Shown piece after piece: positions 40,740 to 49,366 of a DNA stretch of 64,000 nucleotides. The stretch covers positions 62,001 through 126,000 of the forward strand of contig JAEZRE010000017.1 of the NCBI GenBank assembly GCA_023412915.1, written 5' to 3'. The first letter of the stretch is position 1. The number at the start of each line of letters is the position of its first letter. The translations under genes were made by a program, and so were the position numbers. Under the pieces are notes generated by a model. The model was not told the origin of the DNA and did not search any database. It was given only the letters and a program-made list of their open reading frames with translations. The stretch comes from Bacillota bacterium (GTDB lineage: Bacteria; Bacillota; Clostridia; Acetivibrionales; DTU013).

Positions 40740-43181
40740 TTACATCTGGTGAGTCTGATCTTGCTTCGGCAATACGGCGCCTTCATCGCCGAGCAGCACC
40801 GCCTCTTTTTCTTCTTTCGTTTCCGGCGCTACAGCCGCTTGAGTTTTTGAAGCTACGAGAGCCGTTTTCAGAACGATATCCATATCCGAAGCAAACACGA
40901 ACTTCAGCTTGCTTCTGATATTTTCAGGGATATCGTCGATGTCCTTGCGGTTTTCAGACGGTACGATTATCGTATCGATCCCGGCTCTGTGCGCGGCCAG
41001 CACTTTTTCCTTCAGTCCGCCTATCGGAAGCACTCTGCCCCTCAGCGTTATCTCACCCGTCATGGCGACGTTGCGCTTTACCGCGAGCCCTGTCAGAGCC
41101 GATACCATGGCCGTTGCAAGCGTTATCCCCGCGGACGGGCCGTCCTTCGGTATTGCGCCCTCAGGCACATGGATGTGTATATCGTATTTACTGTGGAAAT
41201 CCTTTTCAATGTTAAGCAGCTCGGTCCTTGAACGTATAAAGCTTATCGCAGCTTTGGCCGATTCCTTCATGACATCGCCAAGCTGTCCCGTAAGTTCAAA
41301 CTTTCCGTTGCCGTTCATCAGATTTACTTCAATCACTAGAGTATCGCCGCCGACAGGAGTCCATGCAAGACCCGTTGCAAGACCGACCTCGTCTTTTTCA
41401 TTGGCCTTGTCGTAATGAAATCTCTTCGTACCCAGGTACTTTTCTATATTTGACGGCGTTGCGCTCACGGATTTCTTACCGCTCGACACAAGCATCCTTG
41501 CCGCTTTTCTGCAAACCGTCGCGATCTCCCTCTCGAGGTTTCTTACGCCCGCTTCCCTGGTGTAGTAATTTATCACGCTTCTGAGCGTATCTTCGCTTAC
41601 CTTGAGGTGCTTCTTCAACAGTCCGTGCGCCTTCATCTGCTTTCCGAGCAGGTATTTTTCGGCGATATTGACCTTCTCCTCTTCGGTGTAGCCCGAAATA
41701 CTTATTACTTCCATCCTGTCCAGCAGCGGCCTCGGTATGGTATCGAGGCTGTTGGCAGTCGTCAGGAAAAGCACGTCCGACAGATCTACAGGCAGCTCAA
41801 GATAATGATCCCTGAATGAAAAATTCTGCTCGGAGTCCAATACTTCAAGCATCGCCGATGCCGGGTCTCCCCTGAAATCGCTGCTCATCTTGTCGATTTC
41901 ATCGAGCAGTATCAGCGGGTTTGCAGAACCTGCCTGTTTCAATGCCGTTATTATCCTGCCTGGCATAGCGCCAACATAGGTCCGTCTGTGTCCTCTTATC
42001 TCGGCTTCATCCCTTACGCCGCCGAGAGACATGCGTACATAGTTCCTGTTGAGAGCTCTGGCAATAGACTTGGCTATTGAAGTCTTGCCGACTCCGGGAG
42101 GTCCTACGAGGCAAAGTATCGGACCCTTGAGATTGTTGGTCAGCTTGAGTACGGCGAGGTATTCTATTATCCTCTCCTTGACCTTCGTCAAGCCGTAATG
42201 ATCCTCCTCCAGAATGTCTTCGGCCTTTTTCAGGTCGATGACCTCCTCGGTCTTTTTGTTCCACGGAAGATCGAATATCCAGTCCAGATATGTCCTGATA
42301 ACCGAGCCCTCTGCGGAACCGGAAACCATCTTGAGCATACGGTCGAGTTCCTTGAGGACCTTCTTTTCGACTTCCTCCGGCAAATCCGCTTTTTCAAGCT
42401 TTGCCTTGTATTCGTCAACTTCGCCCGCAATGCCTTCCTTGTCTCCGAGCTCGGTTTGAATCGCCTTTATTTGTTCCCTCAGGTAATATTCGCGCTGTGA
42501 CTTGTCGATCTGTTTGCGCACGCGGAGGCTGATATTCTTTTCCGCCTCAAGTATTTCGATCTCATTCATCAGCAGCTCGAGGATTTTTTCCATCCTTTTT
42601 ACAGGATCGAACTCATTGAGGATATCCTGTTTCTGTTCCACCTTGAGCAGCATATTCGAAGCAGCCACATCCGAGAGCTGTCCCAGATCCTCTATCCCAT
42701 TCATGGACGAAATAGTATCCGGTGAGATCTTGCCATTGAGTCTGGCGTAATCGTCGAAAGAACTCAGTACCTTTCTCTTGAGCGCTTCAAATTCAGCTTT
42801 GCTGTTTTTGTCATCTGAAACTGTTTTCTCTGCCACTTCTGCAATAAAATAGGGCTCCGTCTGTACGTAATTCTTCACCTCAGCCCTGCTGATGCCTTCC
42901 ACGAGCACCCTTATGGTGTCGCCCGGCAGCCTCAGCAGCTGCTTTACCTTTGAAATCGTACCTACGCTGTATATATCTTCTTCATCCGGTGAATCTGTCT
43001 TTGCGTCCTTCTGGGCTACAAGAAAGATCATCTGATTGTTTATCATCGCCTCGTCCAACGCTTTTATGGACTTTTCTCTTCCCACATCGAAGGTGAGTAT
43101 CATATAAGGAAATACTGTAAGGCCTCTAAGCGGCAAAAGCGGCAAAGTTTGCTTTCTAATTATCCTTTTTGATTCTGGCAT
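40740..43181 (-). CDS. lon: ATP-dependent protease LonA
   Basis: Homo-hexameric cytosolic protease of 813 aa that degrades misfolded and regulatory proteins. The N-terminal LAN substrate-binding domain (about residues 10-200) is followed by a helical region, an AAA+ module with GPPGVGKTS and ILLDEIDKM, and the protease domain with the catalytic dyad S683 (PKDGPSAGIT) and K726 (GGLKEK). The short C-terminal tail is Glu/Ala-rich. AAGGGG precedes the ATG at 43181. It has its own sigma-A promoter. No CtsR or HrcA box was seen. Confidence 0.97.
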   Translation of the reverse strand: MPESKRIIRKQTLPLLPLRGLTVFPYMILTFDVGREKSIKALDEAMINNQMIFLVAQKDAKTDSPDEEDIYSVGTISKVKQLLRLPGDTIRVLVEGISRAEVKNYVQTEPYFIAEVAEKTVSDDKNSKAEFEALKRKVLSSFDDYARLNGKISPDTISSMNGIEDLGQLSDVAASNMLLKVEQKQDILNEFDPVKRMEKILELLMNEIEILEAEKNISLRVRKQIDKSQREYYLREQIKAIQTELGDKEGIAGEVDEYKAKLEKADLPEEVEKKVLKELDRMLKMVSGSAEGSVIRTYLDWIFDLPWNKKTEEVIDLKKAEDILEEDHYGLTKVKERIIEYLAVLKLTNNLKGPILCLVGPPGVGKTSIAKSIARALNRNYVRMSLGGVRDEAEIRGHRRTYVGAMPGRIITALKQAGSANPLILLDEIDKMSSDFRGDPASAMLEVLDSEQNFSFRDHYLELPVDLSDVLFLTTANSLDTIPRPLLDRMEVISISGYTEEEKVNIAEKYLLGKQMKAHGLLKKHLKVSEDTLRSVINYYTREAGVRNLEREIATVCRKAARMLVSSGKKSVSATPSNIEKYLGTKRFHYDKANEKDEVGLATGLAWTPVGGDTLVIEVNLMNGNGKFELTGQLGDVMKESAKAAISFIRSRTELLNIEKDFHSKYDIHIHVPEGAIPKDGPSAGITLATAMVSALTGLAVKRNVAMTGEITLRGRVLPIGGLKEKVLAAHRAGIDTIIVPSENRKDIDDIPENIRSKLKFVFASDMDIVLKTALVASKTQAAVAPETKEEKEAVLLGDEGAVLPKQDQTHQM

Positions 43182-43250
43182 CCGACCATCCCCTTACTAA
43201 TCTTTGTCTCTTTGCTTTTTCTCTACATTGCCTTCTATACAATGGACTTA

Positions 43251-43279
43251 ATTATATCCTGTGCAATGCTCTTTTTCAA
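43251..43279 (-). promoter_or_regulatory. Sigma-A promoter of lon
   Basis: On the minus strand TTGAAA (43274-43279), a 17-base spacer and a perfect TATAAT (43251-43256), with a leader of about 60 bases. The 33-bp tandem repeat begins about 20 bases upstream of the -35. Confidence 0.75.
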
Positions 43280-43300
43280 TTGTTTTATATGGCATCCCAG

Positions 43301-43420
43301 CCATATCTTCCATTTGAAGATGTGGCGTTATGGCCATATCTTCCATTAGAAGACGTGGCGTTATGGCCATATCCTCCATTCGAAGATGTGGCGTTACAGC
43401 CATTTCTTCCTTTTAAAGAA
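43301..43420. repeat. 33-bp tandem repeat between corA and lon
   Basis: Three full units start at 43301, 43334 and 43367. A fourth, partial and more diverged unit (43400-43420) is the end of the corA coding region itself. Each full unit carries a short dyad, in unit one ATCTTC/GAAGAT with a 5-base loop (43305-43321). The plus strand reads as an 11-residue repeat but has no ribosome binding site. The array lies directly upstream of the lon promoter. Confidence 0.85.
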
Positions 43421-44521
43421 ATATAACATCAACAGCGCCAAAACGGCCATTACTCCAAGCAGCGCAAAGTAACCCCAACGCCACCCGAGTTCGGGCATAT
43501 TGCTGAAATTCATGCCGTAAATACCCGCGAGAAATGTAAGAGGAATAAAGATTGTAGAAATTATGGTAAGGACCTTCATTATTTCGTTCATCCTGTTGCT
43601 TACGCTTGAAAGATAGACGTCCAGCAGACCCGACAATATGTCGCGGTATATCTCGGTAGTGTCAAGAGCCTGCATCACATGGTCGTAAAGGTCGCGCAGA
43701 TAAATGCGCGTTTCATGGCTAACGAGCATGGATTCGCCGCGTTCAAGGAGGTTTGCCACCTCCCTGAGGGGCCATATGTTTTTATGTATGTAAAGCATAT
43801 CGTTCTTTGTTTCCAGTATTTTGTTCAGCGTACTTTGGACAGGGCTCAGCACAAGTGTTTCCTCAACTTTCTCTATCATTTCGCCCTGCCTTTCGAGAAC
43901 ATCGAAATAGTTGTCGACGATTGCGTCGAGCAGCGTGTACGCGAGATAATCCGCACCCATCTTCCTTATCCTGACACCACTTTCGAGCCTTTCCCTGATA
44001 GGATCGAAAATGCGCGTCCTGCTTTCTCCAGCTGATATTACAAAGCCTTTGCCAAGGATGATATTCTGGTGATTGGTATCGAGCTCCCCTGTGTTTTCAT
44101 CAATAAATAGCTGCTTAACCGCGATAAAGGTATAATCGCCATAATCCTCTATTTTGGGCCTTTCCTCGGTATTCAGCATATCTTCGAGCACCAGCGGGTG
44201 CAGGCCGAAGACGGATCCTATGGCGCCCAGCAGCTTCGTATCATGAAGTCCGTCAATATTTACCCACGAGGTTTTTGAACTATCCCGGTAATGTGCAAGC
44301 TCGCCCGGGTCAACCACTTTGATTTGCTGAATTTCCTTTTCGTCATATTCCAGTACGGTTATACTCACATTCTCGGTCTTGCGGCTTCCTACATGAACGA
44401 GAGCCCCCGGCGGCAATCCCGTTTTGATGGATCTGCCGCCCACGTATCTCTTAGTGATCTTTCCAGGAGCATGCCCGCTTTCGCCCTTGTTTTTCACCTT
44501 ACCGTGCCTCTTTCCGCTCAT
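43394..44521 (-). CDS. corA: Magnesium/cobalt transporter CorA
   Basis: Pentameric divalent-cation channel of 375 aa. A Lys/Gly-rich N terminus and a large cytoplasmic domain (about residues 45-310) are followed by two C-terminal membrane segments. The first ends in the selectivity motif YGMNFSNMPE. The protein ends FFKRKKWL, with the basic tail usual for the family. It follows the DUF4129-like gene by 25 bases and so joins the MoxR unit. Its last codons overlap the first, diverged unit of the 33-bp repeat. Confidence 0.95.
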   Translation of the reverse strand: MSGKRHGKVKNKGESGHAPGKITKRYVGGRSIKTGLPPGALVHVGSRKTENVSITVLEYDEKEIQQIKVVDPGELAHYRDSSKTSWVNIDGLHDTKLLGAIGSVFGLHPLVLEDMLNTEERPKIEDYGDYTFIAVKQLFIDENTGELDTNHQNIILGKGFVISAGESRTRIFDPIRERLESGVRIRKMGADYLAYTLLDAIVDNYFDVLERQGEMIEKVEETLVLSPVQSTLNKILETKNDMLYIHKNIWPLREVANLLERGESMLVSHETRIYLRDLYDHVMQALDTTEIYRDILSGLLDVYLSSVSNRMNEIMKVLTIISTIFIPLTFLAGIYGMNFSNMPELGWRWGYFALLGVMAVLALLMLYFFKRKKWL

Positions 44522-44546
44522 TTCCGTTCATCCCCTCGTTTTTCCG

Positions 44547-45995
44547 TTAACGTTTGTGTTCCATGGCATCCAGAGCCTTGTTGAAATTCTGTTCGGCTTT
44601 GACTTGCATCTCGCGGTCGGGAACAATTTCACCGTAACGTACCTGGTTATATATTGCCGCAAAGGGTGACAGCCCTTCGCTGATATTTTGTGACGCTATA
44701 TGCGGTGCTCCGGCCTTCCTTGCCAGTTCGGCAGGCGTATCGCTCTTCTCCGTCTGAACTCCCGCTGCAGGCAGCGTTTTAAGAATGACAGAAAACATAT
44801 ATCTGATCCGCAATACCGGGTCTTTTATCTGGCGGAGATCCTTTTTTCCGCGTCCGGCGATTTTTTTAACCGCGGCCGGATAGTTTTGGCTTCTTTCAGG
44901 AAGCACTGTTTCAGTTTCGTCCGTATAATCTGAATTTGTATCGGCCTTATCCACTCTTTCAAGCGAAAACAGTTTTTTTATCAGTGCCGCGAGCCTTCGC
45001 GATAATTTGGGAATGATCCGGATAACTGCAAGTATCGCCCTATATATTATGTAGTACAGAAAGAAGCTCCGTATGATATTGAAAATGAAATTTCCTACAG
45101 GGGATATCGGCTCAATCCCGAAACCGAACAACCCTCCGTTCGAGGGACCGCCCCCCTGCTCGGTTTCATTTAAGGGCAGCAGTTTTTCCGCAAGCCAGAT
45201 CATAAACTTCATGACCAGCAGGGAGAGCTGCCCGATCAGACGCATCATTGCCATAATCACGGTTTTCAGATTGAACAACAGCAGTATCAGGGCAAATACA
45301 ACGCTGACGGCAGCGGTATTGAAGCTTCTCAGGTTTTTGGGCAGTATGGACTTCTCAATATGCTTTTTATCAAAAATGTTGGAATCGATATCCTCCTGGT
45401 TTCTAACAACAAGAAAGGCAAATATGAAGAAATAGGAGACTCCGAACAGCCAGGGCTTGAGATAACTGACGTCGCTGAAGAATGTGGCCGATATGTTCGC
45501 CATTTCCAGTGAAATCACGAGTATGACAAATCCACAGTAGACCGAGGCGTTGCTCATTATCTGAGCGGCTCCGAGTCTTGAATGCTTGAGCGCGACGATG
45601 TATGCCACTGTGACCGGCGCCAGTTCGAACAGCGCTCTTGACGCGCCTGAACCGCCGTAAATGAGTATTGTCGCGGCAAGAGGCAATAGAATTATTGTCC
45701 AGGCCGAGAAGGCTGCGATAAACTTCTCTCTGTTTCTTACATTCAACATGAATGTAATGAATTTAACGGCGCGTGAACTTGAGATCTCCGAAAGGAACGA
45801 CGGTGTTCCGCCCAGCAGCAGTCTGCCCGCCGCAAAACCCGAAGCCCCCGTCGCAATAAAGAGCAGCAGCGACTTGCTGCCGCCGTGTGTTCCGAAAAGC
45901 AAGGCTCTGAGCGTCAAAAAGCCGGAGTAGACATAGAGGTTGACCCCGACCGTCGCCAATATTCTTAATATTACGGAGCGCCTGACAAGCTTCAT
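44547..45995 (-). CDS. Multi-spanning membrane protein with DUF4129-like C terminus
   Basis: A 482-aa protein with roughly nine to ten membrane segments and a cytoplasmic C-terminal 160 residues. There the pattern SDTPAELARKAG, then SPFAAIYNQVRYGEI, matches DUF4129. DUF58, MoxR and DUF4129 genes commonly sit together with a transglutaminase-like protein. Here no transglutaminase domain is seen, neither in this protein nor next to it. The start overlaps the stop of the DUF58 gene (ATGA), so the two are translationally coupled. Confidence 0.78.
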   Translation of the reverse strand: MKLVRRSVILRILATVGVNLYVYSGFLTLRALLFGTHGGSKSLLLFIATGASGFAAGRLLLGGTPSFLSEISSSRAVKFITFMLNVRNREKFIAAFSAWTIILLPLAATILIYGGSGASRALFELAPVTVAYIVALKHSRLGAAQIMSNASVYCGFVILVISLEMANISATFFSDVSYLKPWLFGVSYFFIFAFLVVRNQEDIDSNIFDKKHIEKSILPKNLRSFNTAAVSVVFALILLLFNLKTVIMAMMRLIGQLSLLVMKFMIWLAEKLLPLNETEQGGGPSNGGLFGFGIEPISPVGNFIFNIIRSFFLYYIIYRAILAVIRIIPKLSRRLAALIKKLFSLERVDKADTNSDYTDETETVLPERSQNYPAAVKKIAGRGKKDLRQIKDPVLRIRYMFSVILKTLPAAGVQTEKSDTPAELARKAGAPHIASQNISEGLSPFAAIYNQVRYGEIVPDREMQVKAEQNFNKALDAMEHKR

Positions 45996-47149
45996 TCTTC
46001 ACCTGCCCCTTCCGTGCCGTTCAACAGCTCTCTGTCCGCCAGCACATAGAGGTCTGCGTTCTGCGGTTTCACCCCGTCTTCGAACACCGTATCAAGCAAG
46101 ACGATGCTTACGGTATTGCCCGCATCCGAGAGTATATCCGCCTGTTCGCATATCCTTTTGCTGAGGTAGGCCGTCACAATGACGACCTCGGTATTTTCAA
46201 GCGATACGGGCGCATCGTCCAGCAGTGCTTCGAAGTCCTTGACATTCTTCATCAGCAGTCTTGCCAGTATCTTGAACAACTCGGAAACGTGATCCTTATC
46301 GGCCGCTTCATCTGTGAAAATCGCCTGCCTGGCGTCGGGCACTATACATCCGTTGGTTGCGAATCTTACTGGCGTTCCGTCGCGCAGCGCCCTGTCGAAC
46401 AGAGTGGCAGCCACCTTGATCCCGAGCTCGGCCAACCTTTTATTTATCGTATCGGTGTATTCATAAAGCTGGGATTGCATATTCAGCAGCACCGTAAGAC
46501 TGCGTTGCGAGGTATACTCGTTCTTTTTGACCATAAGCCTGCCGGTCCTTGCGGTAAGAGGCCAATGTATGCGGTTGAGCGGATCACCCGGAGCATAGTC
46601 CCGCGCTCCGGATACGATGAACGGATCGTCGATTATCCACCTGTTTACCGTCCTGTCGCTCTGAAGAAGGCTTACAGGCACGAACAGCTCATCCAGGTCG
46701 ATTATCTCCGGATATACCATGAGGCCGGCATTTACGGGGACAGGTATGGAAACAATGCTGAAGTTGAGAAGGTCGCCGCTTACAAGCGTGACATTCTCAG
46801 TATTGAAAACGCCTCTTTTAAGGCATTTGAGCTTCCATCTCCTCGTAGTCTTCTGATAGCTTTTTAAAATGAAGCTGCTGGTGACGCGCCTGCTGTCCTG
46901 TGCCAGTACAGAACAGGTGCCTGCGAAATCCAGCCAGCGGGAGGAGTGTATATCCACCTTCAGCCAGGGTACCGGCAGGAGTTTACCGTTATATACCGTC
47001 TCGACAAGATAAATACTGTCGCCCTCATGAGCCTCTTTTGCGCTGAATTCGCACCTGTAATCGAGACGTCTGAAAACGCAGCCGCTGAACACAAGCATTT
47101 GAAGCCAAAGCGCCAAAAGCAGTATTATCACCAGAGCAATTACATCCAT
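45992..47149 (-). CDS. DUF58 domain protein
   Basis: A 385-aa protein anchored by an N-terminal hydrophobic segment (residues 3-25). The DUF58 signature is plain: SGARDYAPGDPLNRIHWPLT, then GRLMVKKNEY, followed by a von Willebrand A-like fold (about residues 210-370). Proteins of this family work with MoxR ATPases, probably as a metal-dependent assembly factor. It begins 9 bases after moxR. Confidence 0.93.
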   Translation of the reverse strand: MDVIALVIILLLALWLQMLVFSGCVFRRLDYRCEFSAKEAHEGDSIYLVETVYNGKLLPVPWLKVDIHSSRWLDFAGTCSVLAQDSRRVTSSFILKSYQKTTRRWKLKCLKRGVFNTENVTLVSGDLLNFSIVSIPVPVNAGLMVYPEIIDLDELFVPVSLLQSDRTVNRWIIDDPFIVSGARDYAPGDPLNRIHWPLTARTGRLMVKKNEYTSQRSLTVLLNMQSQLYEYTDTINKRLAELGIKVAATLFDRALRDGTPVRFATNGCIVPDARQAIFTDEAADKDHVSELFKILARLLMKNVKDFEALLDDAPVSLENTEVVIVTAYLSKRICEQADILSDAGNTVSIVLLDTVFEDGVKPQNADLYVLADRELLNGTEGAGEE

Positions 47150-47158
47150 AGCGACACC

Positions 47159-48112
47159 TCAGATCTCTTCCGTAGGTACAGGCACCTTTTTTAACAATTC
47201 CCGGATCACATTCTCGGCGTTGCCCGTGCTGTCGGAAATGGCATGGCCTTTCATAATCAGGCGGTGTGAAAGCACCGGTACGGAAACCTTTTTCACGTCG
47301 TCGGGCAGCACATAATCACGGTTTTCCAGTACAGCCAGGACCTGCGACGCCCTCATGAGCGCAATACTGCCCCTGGGGCTGACGCCAAGCAGTATTTTCT
47401 CCTCATGTCTTGTCGCTTCAATAATATCGACAATATATTGCTCGACCGCTTCCGAGACTTTGACAGAGGTAACCGAAGACTGCGCCTGCGTGATTGCACC
47501 GCCCATTGCTATAGTTTCCAGGGCTGCGGCCGGATCGGCGTTCCTGAAGCGCTGGAGTATCTCCTTGCCTTCGCCTGCCGAAGGATAGCCCATTTTTAGC
47601 CGCATAAAAAACCTGTCGAGCTGGGCTTCCGGGAGTGGGAAGGTTCCCCGCGTTTCGACGGGGTTTTGTGTCGCTATCACAAAGAATGGCTTGCCAAGCT
47701 TCCTGGTTTCACCGTCAACGGTGACTTGTCCCTCTTCCATGCATTCCAGCAGGCTTGACTGCGTTCTCGGGGTAGCCCTGTTTATCTCGTCCGCCAGGAC
47801 GATATTTGTGAATAGCGGTCCCGGCCTGAAAACGAACTCCCCCTGTTTCTGGTCATAATAATTGATGCCTGTCAGATCGGACGGCAGCAGGTCGGGTGTG
47901 AACTGAATCCTCTTGAAATCGCAATCGAGTGATCTGGCAAGGCATTTTGCCAACATTGTCTTGCCAACCCCCGGCACATCCTCCAACAGGACGTGTCCCC
48001 CGCAAAACAGCGATATCAGTACAAGATCGATCGTATTCTCACGTCCTACCAGGACCTTCGAAATATTGATCCTGACAGCTTCAGCAAGCTTTCTCACTTC
48101 AGATAGTTCCAT
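47159..48112 (-). CDS. MoxR-family AAA+ ATPase
   Basis: A 317-aa chaperone-like ATPase. Walker A is LLEDVPGVGKTMLAK, Walker B VLADEINRATPRTQSSLLEC, sensor 1 VIATQNPVETRGTFPLPEAQ, and a C-terminal lid domain follows. MoxR proteins remodel or activate partner complexes using VWA/DUF58 proteins, in line with the next gene. It starts 12 bases after the serine hydrolase gene and is very likely cotranscribed with it. Confidence 0.95.
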   Translation of the reverse strand: MELSEVRKLAEAVRINISKVLVGRENTIDLVLISLFCGGHVLLEDVPGVGKTMLAKCLARSLDCDFKRIQFTPDLLPSDLTGINYYDQKQGEFVFRPGPLFTNIVLADEINRATPRTQSSLLECMEEGQVTVDGETRKLGKPFFVIATQNPVETRGTFPLPEAQLDRFFMRLKMGYPSAGEGKEILQRFRNADPAAALETIAMGGAITQAQSSVTSVKVSEAVEQYIVDIIEATRHEEKILLGVSPRGSIALMRASQVLAVLENRDYVLPDDVKKVSVPVLSHRLIMKGHAISDSTGNAENVIRELLKKVPVPTEEI

Positions 48113-48124
48113 TAGGCCTACCCC

Positions 48125-49249
48125 CTATTTCTTTATTGCCCCTATTACGCAATCCTTCAGGAATTGTATCCTCTGCTCGTCATTTATATAAGTCCCGCCC
48201 GGATTGGAGGTGATCACGGCAACGATGCCAACGTCCGGAAAAACTGTGATACTCTGACCTCCGTACCCCAAAGCATTGAAGGAATGATAACCTGAGGCGG
48301 AATTTATCCACCATTTGTAGCCGTAACCGTTTTCGTTACCCGAAGCTTTTTCTTTATTAAAATCATATTGGACTTCAGTAGACTTGCTGACCCATTCCTT
48401 AGGAACAACCTGAGTGTTTCCCCATTTGCCCTGTCTATAGTAAAGCCAGCCGAATTTTGCGAGGTCGTAGGGCGTAAGGTACAGGTTCGCGTAGCCTGTG
48501 TAAAAGCCTGACGGATCGGCGCTCCAAGCGGAGCATTTGATACCGAGCGGCCCGAACAGGTATTGGTCGGCAAAATCCCTTGTACTCATGCCCGTCGCCT
48601 TGGTTAGTATGACTGAAAGCATATGGCTTGCCGAATTAGCATATTGGAACTTGCTTCCCGGATCATACTTCAAAGGAAGCGAGAAGGTGGCCTGTACCCA
48701 GTCTCCGGTGGAGGTCCATTGATCGAGCTCCTCCAGGAAGCCCGGGGTCATAGTGAGAAGGTGCTTTATGGTTATTCGCTTCCAGCGTGGATCGGAAAGA
48801 TTTTTGAAGTAATCGGGAAGATATTTCTCGACAGTGTCGTTCTCACTTCCTATGTAGCCCTTGTTTATGGCAATTCCAATCAAGGCCGACATGAAGCTTT
48901 TTGTAACTGAATAGACATTATTGGCGCCTTTGGCGTCATAATATTTTTCATAGACGATTTTGCCGTTGCGCAGGACTATAAGGCTCATAGCCGAAGTTTT
49001 GGACAAAGACCTTGCGCCTTCATCCAAAACGGCCTTGTCCATGCCCTGGTCTTCCGGTCTGGAATATTGAAAATACCCGTCGTCCTTGAGCATTTCCTTC
49101 TCAAGCGCCGCAGTTTTCAAATCCCTGGAAAACTGCGGGATGTTCAGGGCAACAGACAGGCTTAAAATGACGACAATGGCAATAATTTCACGCAAAGCCG
49201 AGGGTGATAGTTCTTTTAACCCTTTTGCTAGCTTGTTGAAAGCCGTCAT
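48125..49249 (-). CDS. Serine hydrolase of the beta-lactamase/class C penicillin-binding family
   Basis: A 374-aa extracytoplasmic protein anchored by one N-terminal membrane segment (about residues 20-38). The active-site motif is S114-V-T-K117, the second motif Y203-A-N205, and LGYGGQ stands in for the KTG strand. Family members act as D-Ala-D-Ala peptidases, esterases or D-amino acid amidases, so the substrate cannot be assigned. The protein is full length. It heads the operon, with a good promoter at 49288-49316. Confidence 0.9.
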   Translation of the reverse strand: MTAFNKLAKGLKELSPSALREIIAIVVILSLSVALNIPQFSRDLKTAALEKEMLKDDGYFQYSRPEDQGMDKAVLDEGARSLSKTSAMSLIVLRNGKIVYEKYYDAKGANNVYSVTKSFMSALIGIAINKGYIGSENDTVEKYLPDYFKNLSDPRWKRITIKHLLTMTPGFLEELDQWTSTGDWVQATFSLPLKYDPGSKFQYANSASHMLSVILTKATGMSTRDFADQYLFGPLGIKCSAWSADPSGFYTGYANLYLTPYDLAKFGWLYYRQGKWGNTQVVPKEWVSKSTEVQYDFNKEKASGNENGYGYKWWINSASGYHSFNALGYGGQSITVFPDVGIVAVITSNPGGTYINDEQRIQFLKDCVIGAIKK

Positions 49250-49287
49250 AGATTAAAACCCCTTCGTATATACCTGTTACTTAGGTA

Positions 49288-49316
49288 ATACTATCACCCC
49301 GTCCCGGCAATGGCAA
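49288..49316 (-). promoter_or_regulatory. Promoter of the serine hydrolase-MoxR-corA unit
   Basis: On the minus strand TTGCCA (49311-49316), a 17-base spacer and TAGTAT (49288-49293). The leader is about 30 bases. A small TTAC-TTAG-GTAA dyad lies at the predicted start of transcription. Confidence 0.55.
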
Positions 49317-49366
49317 GTAGACTTTTTTATTCAATATGGAGGGATTCTATAATTGCAGTACTGCGA

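Noticed and set aside
43289..43426. Plus-strand reading frame with an 11-residue repeat (PYLPFEDVALW) across the tandem repeat
   Set aside because: No ribosome binding site before the ATG and no promoter on that strand; unit differences are not mainly synonymous; the last part is the antisense of corA. Treated as a DNA repeat.
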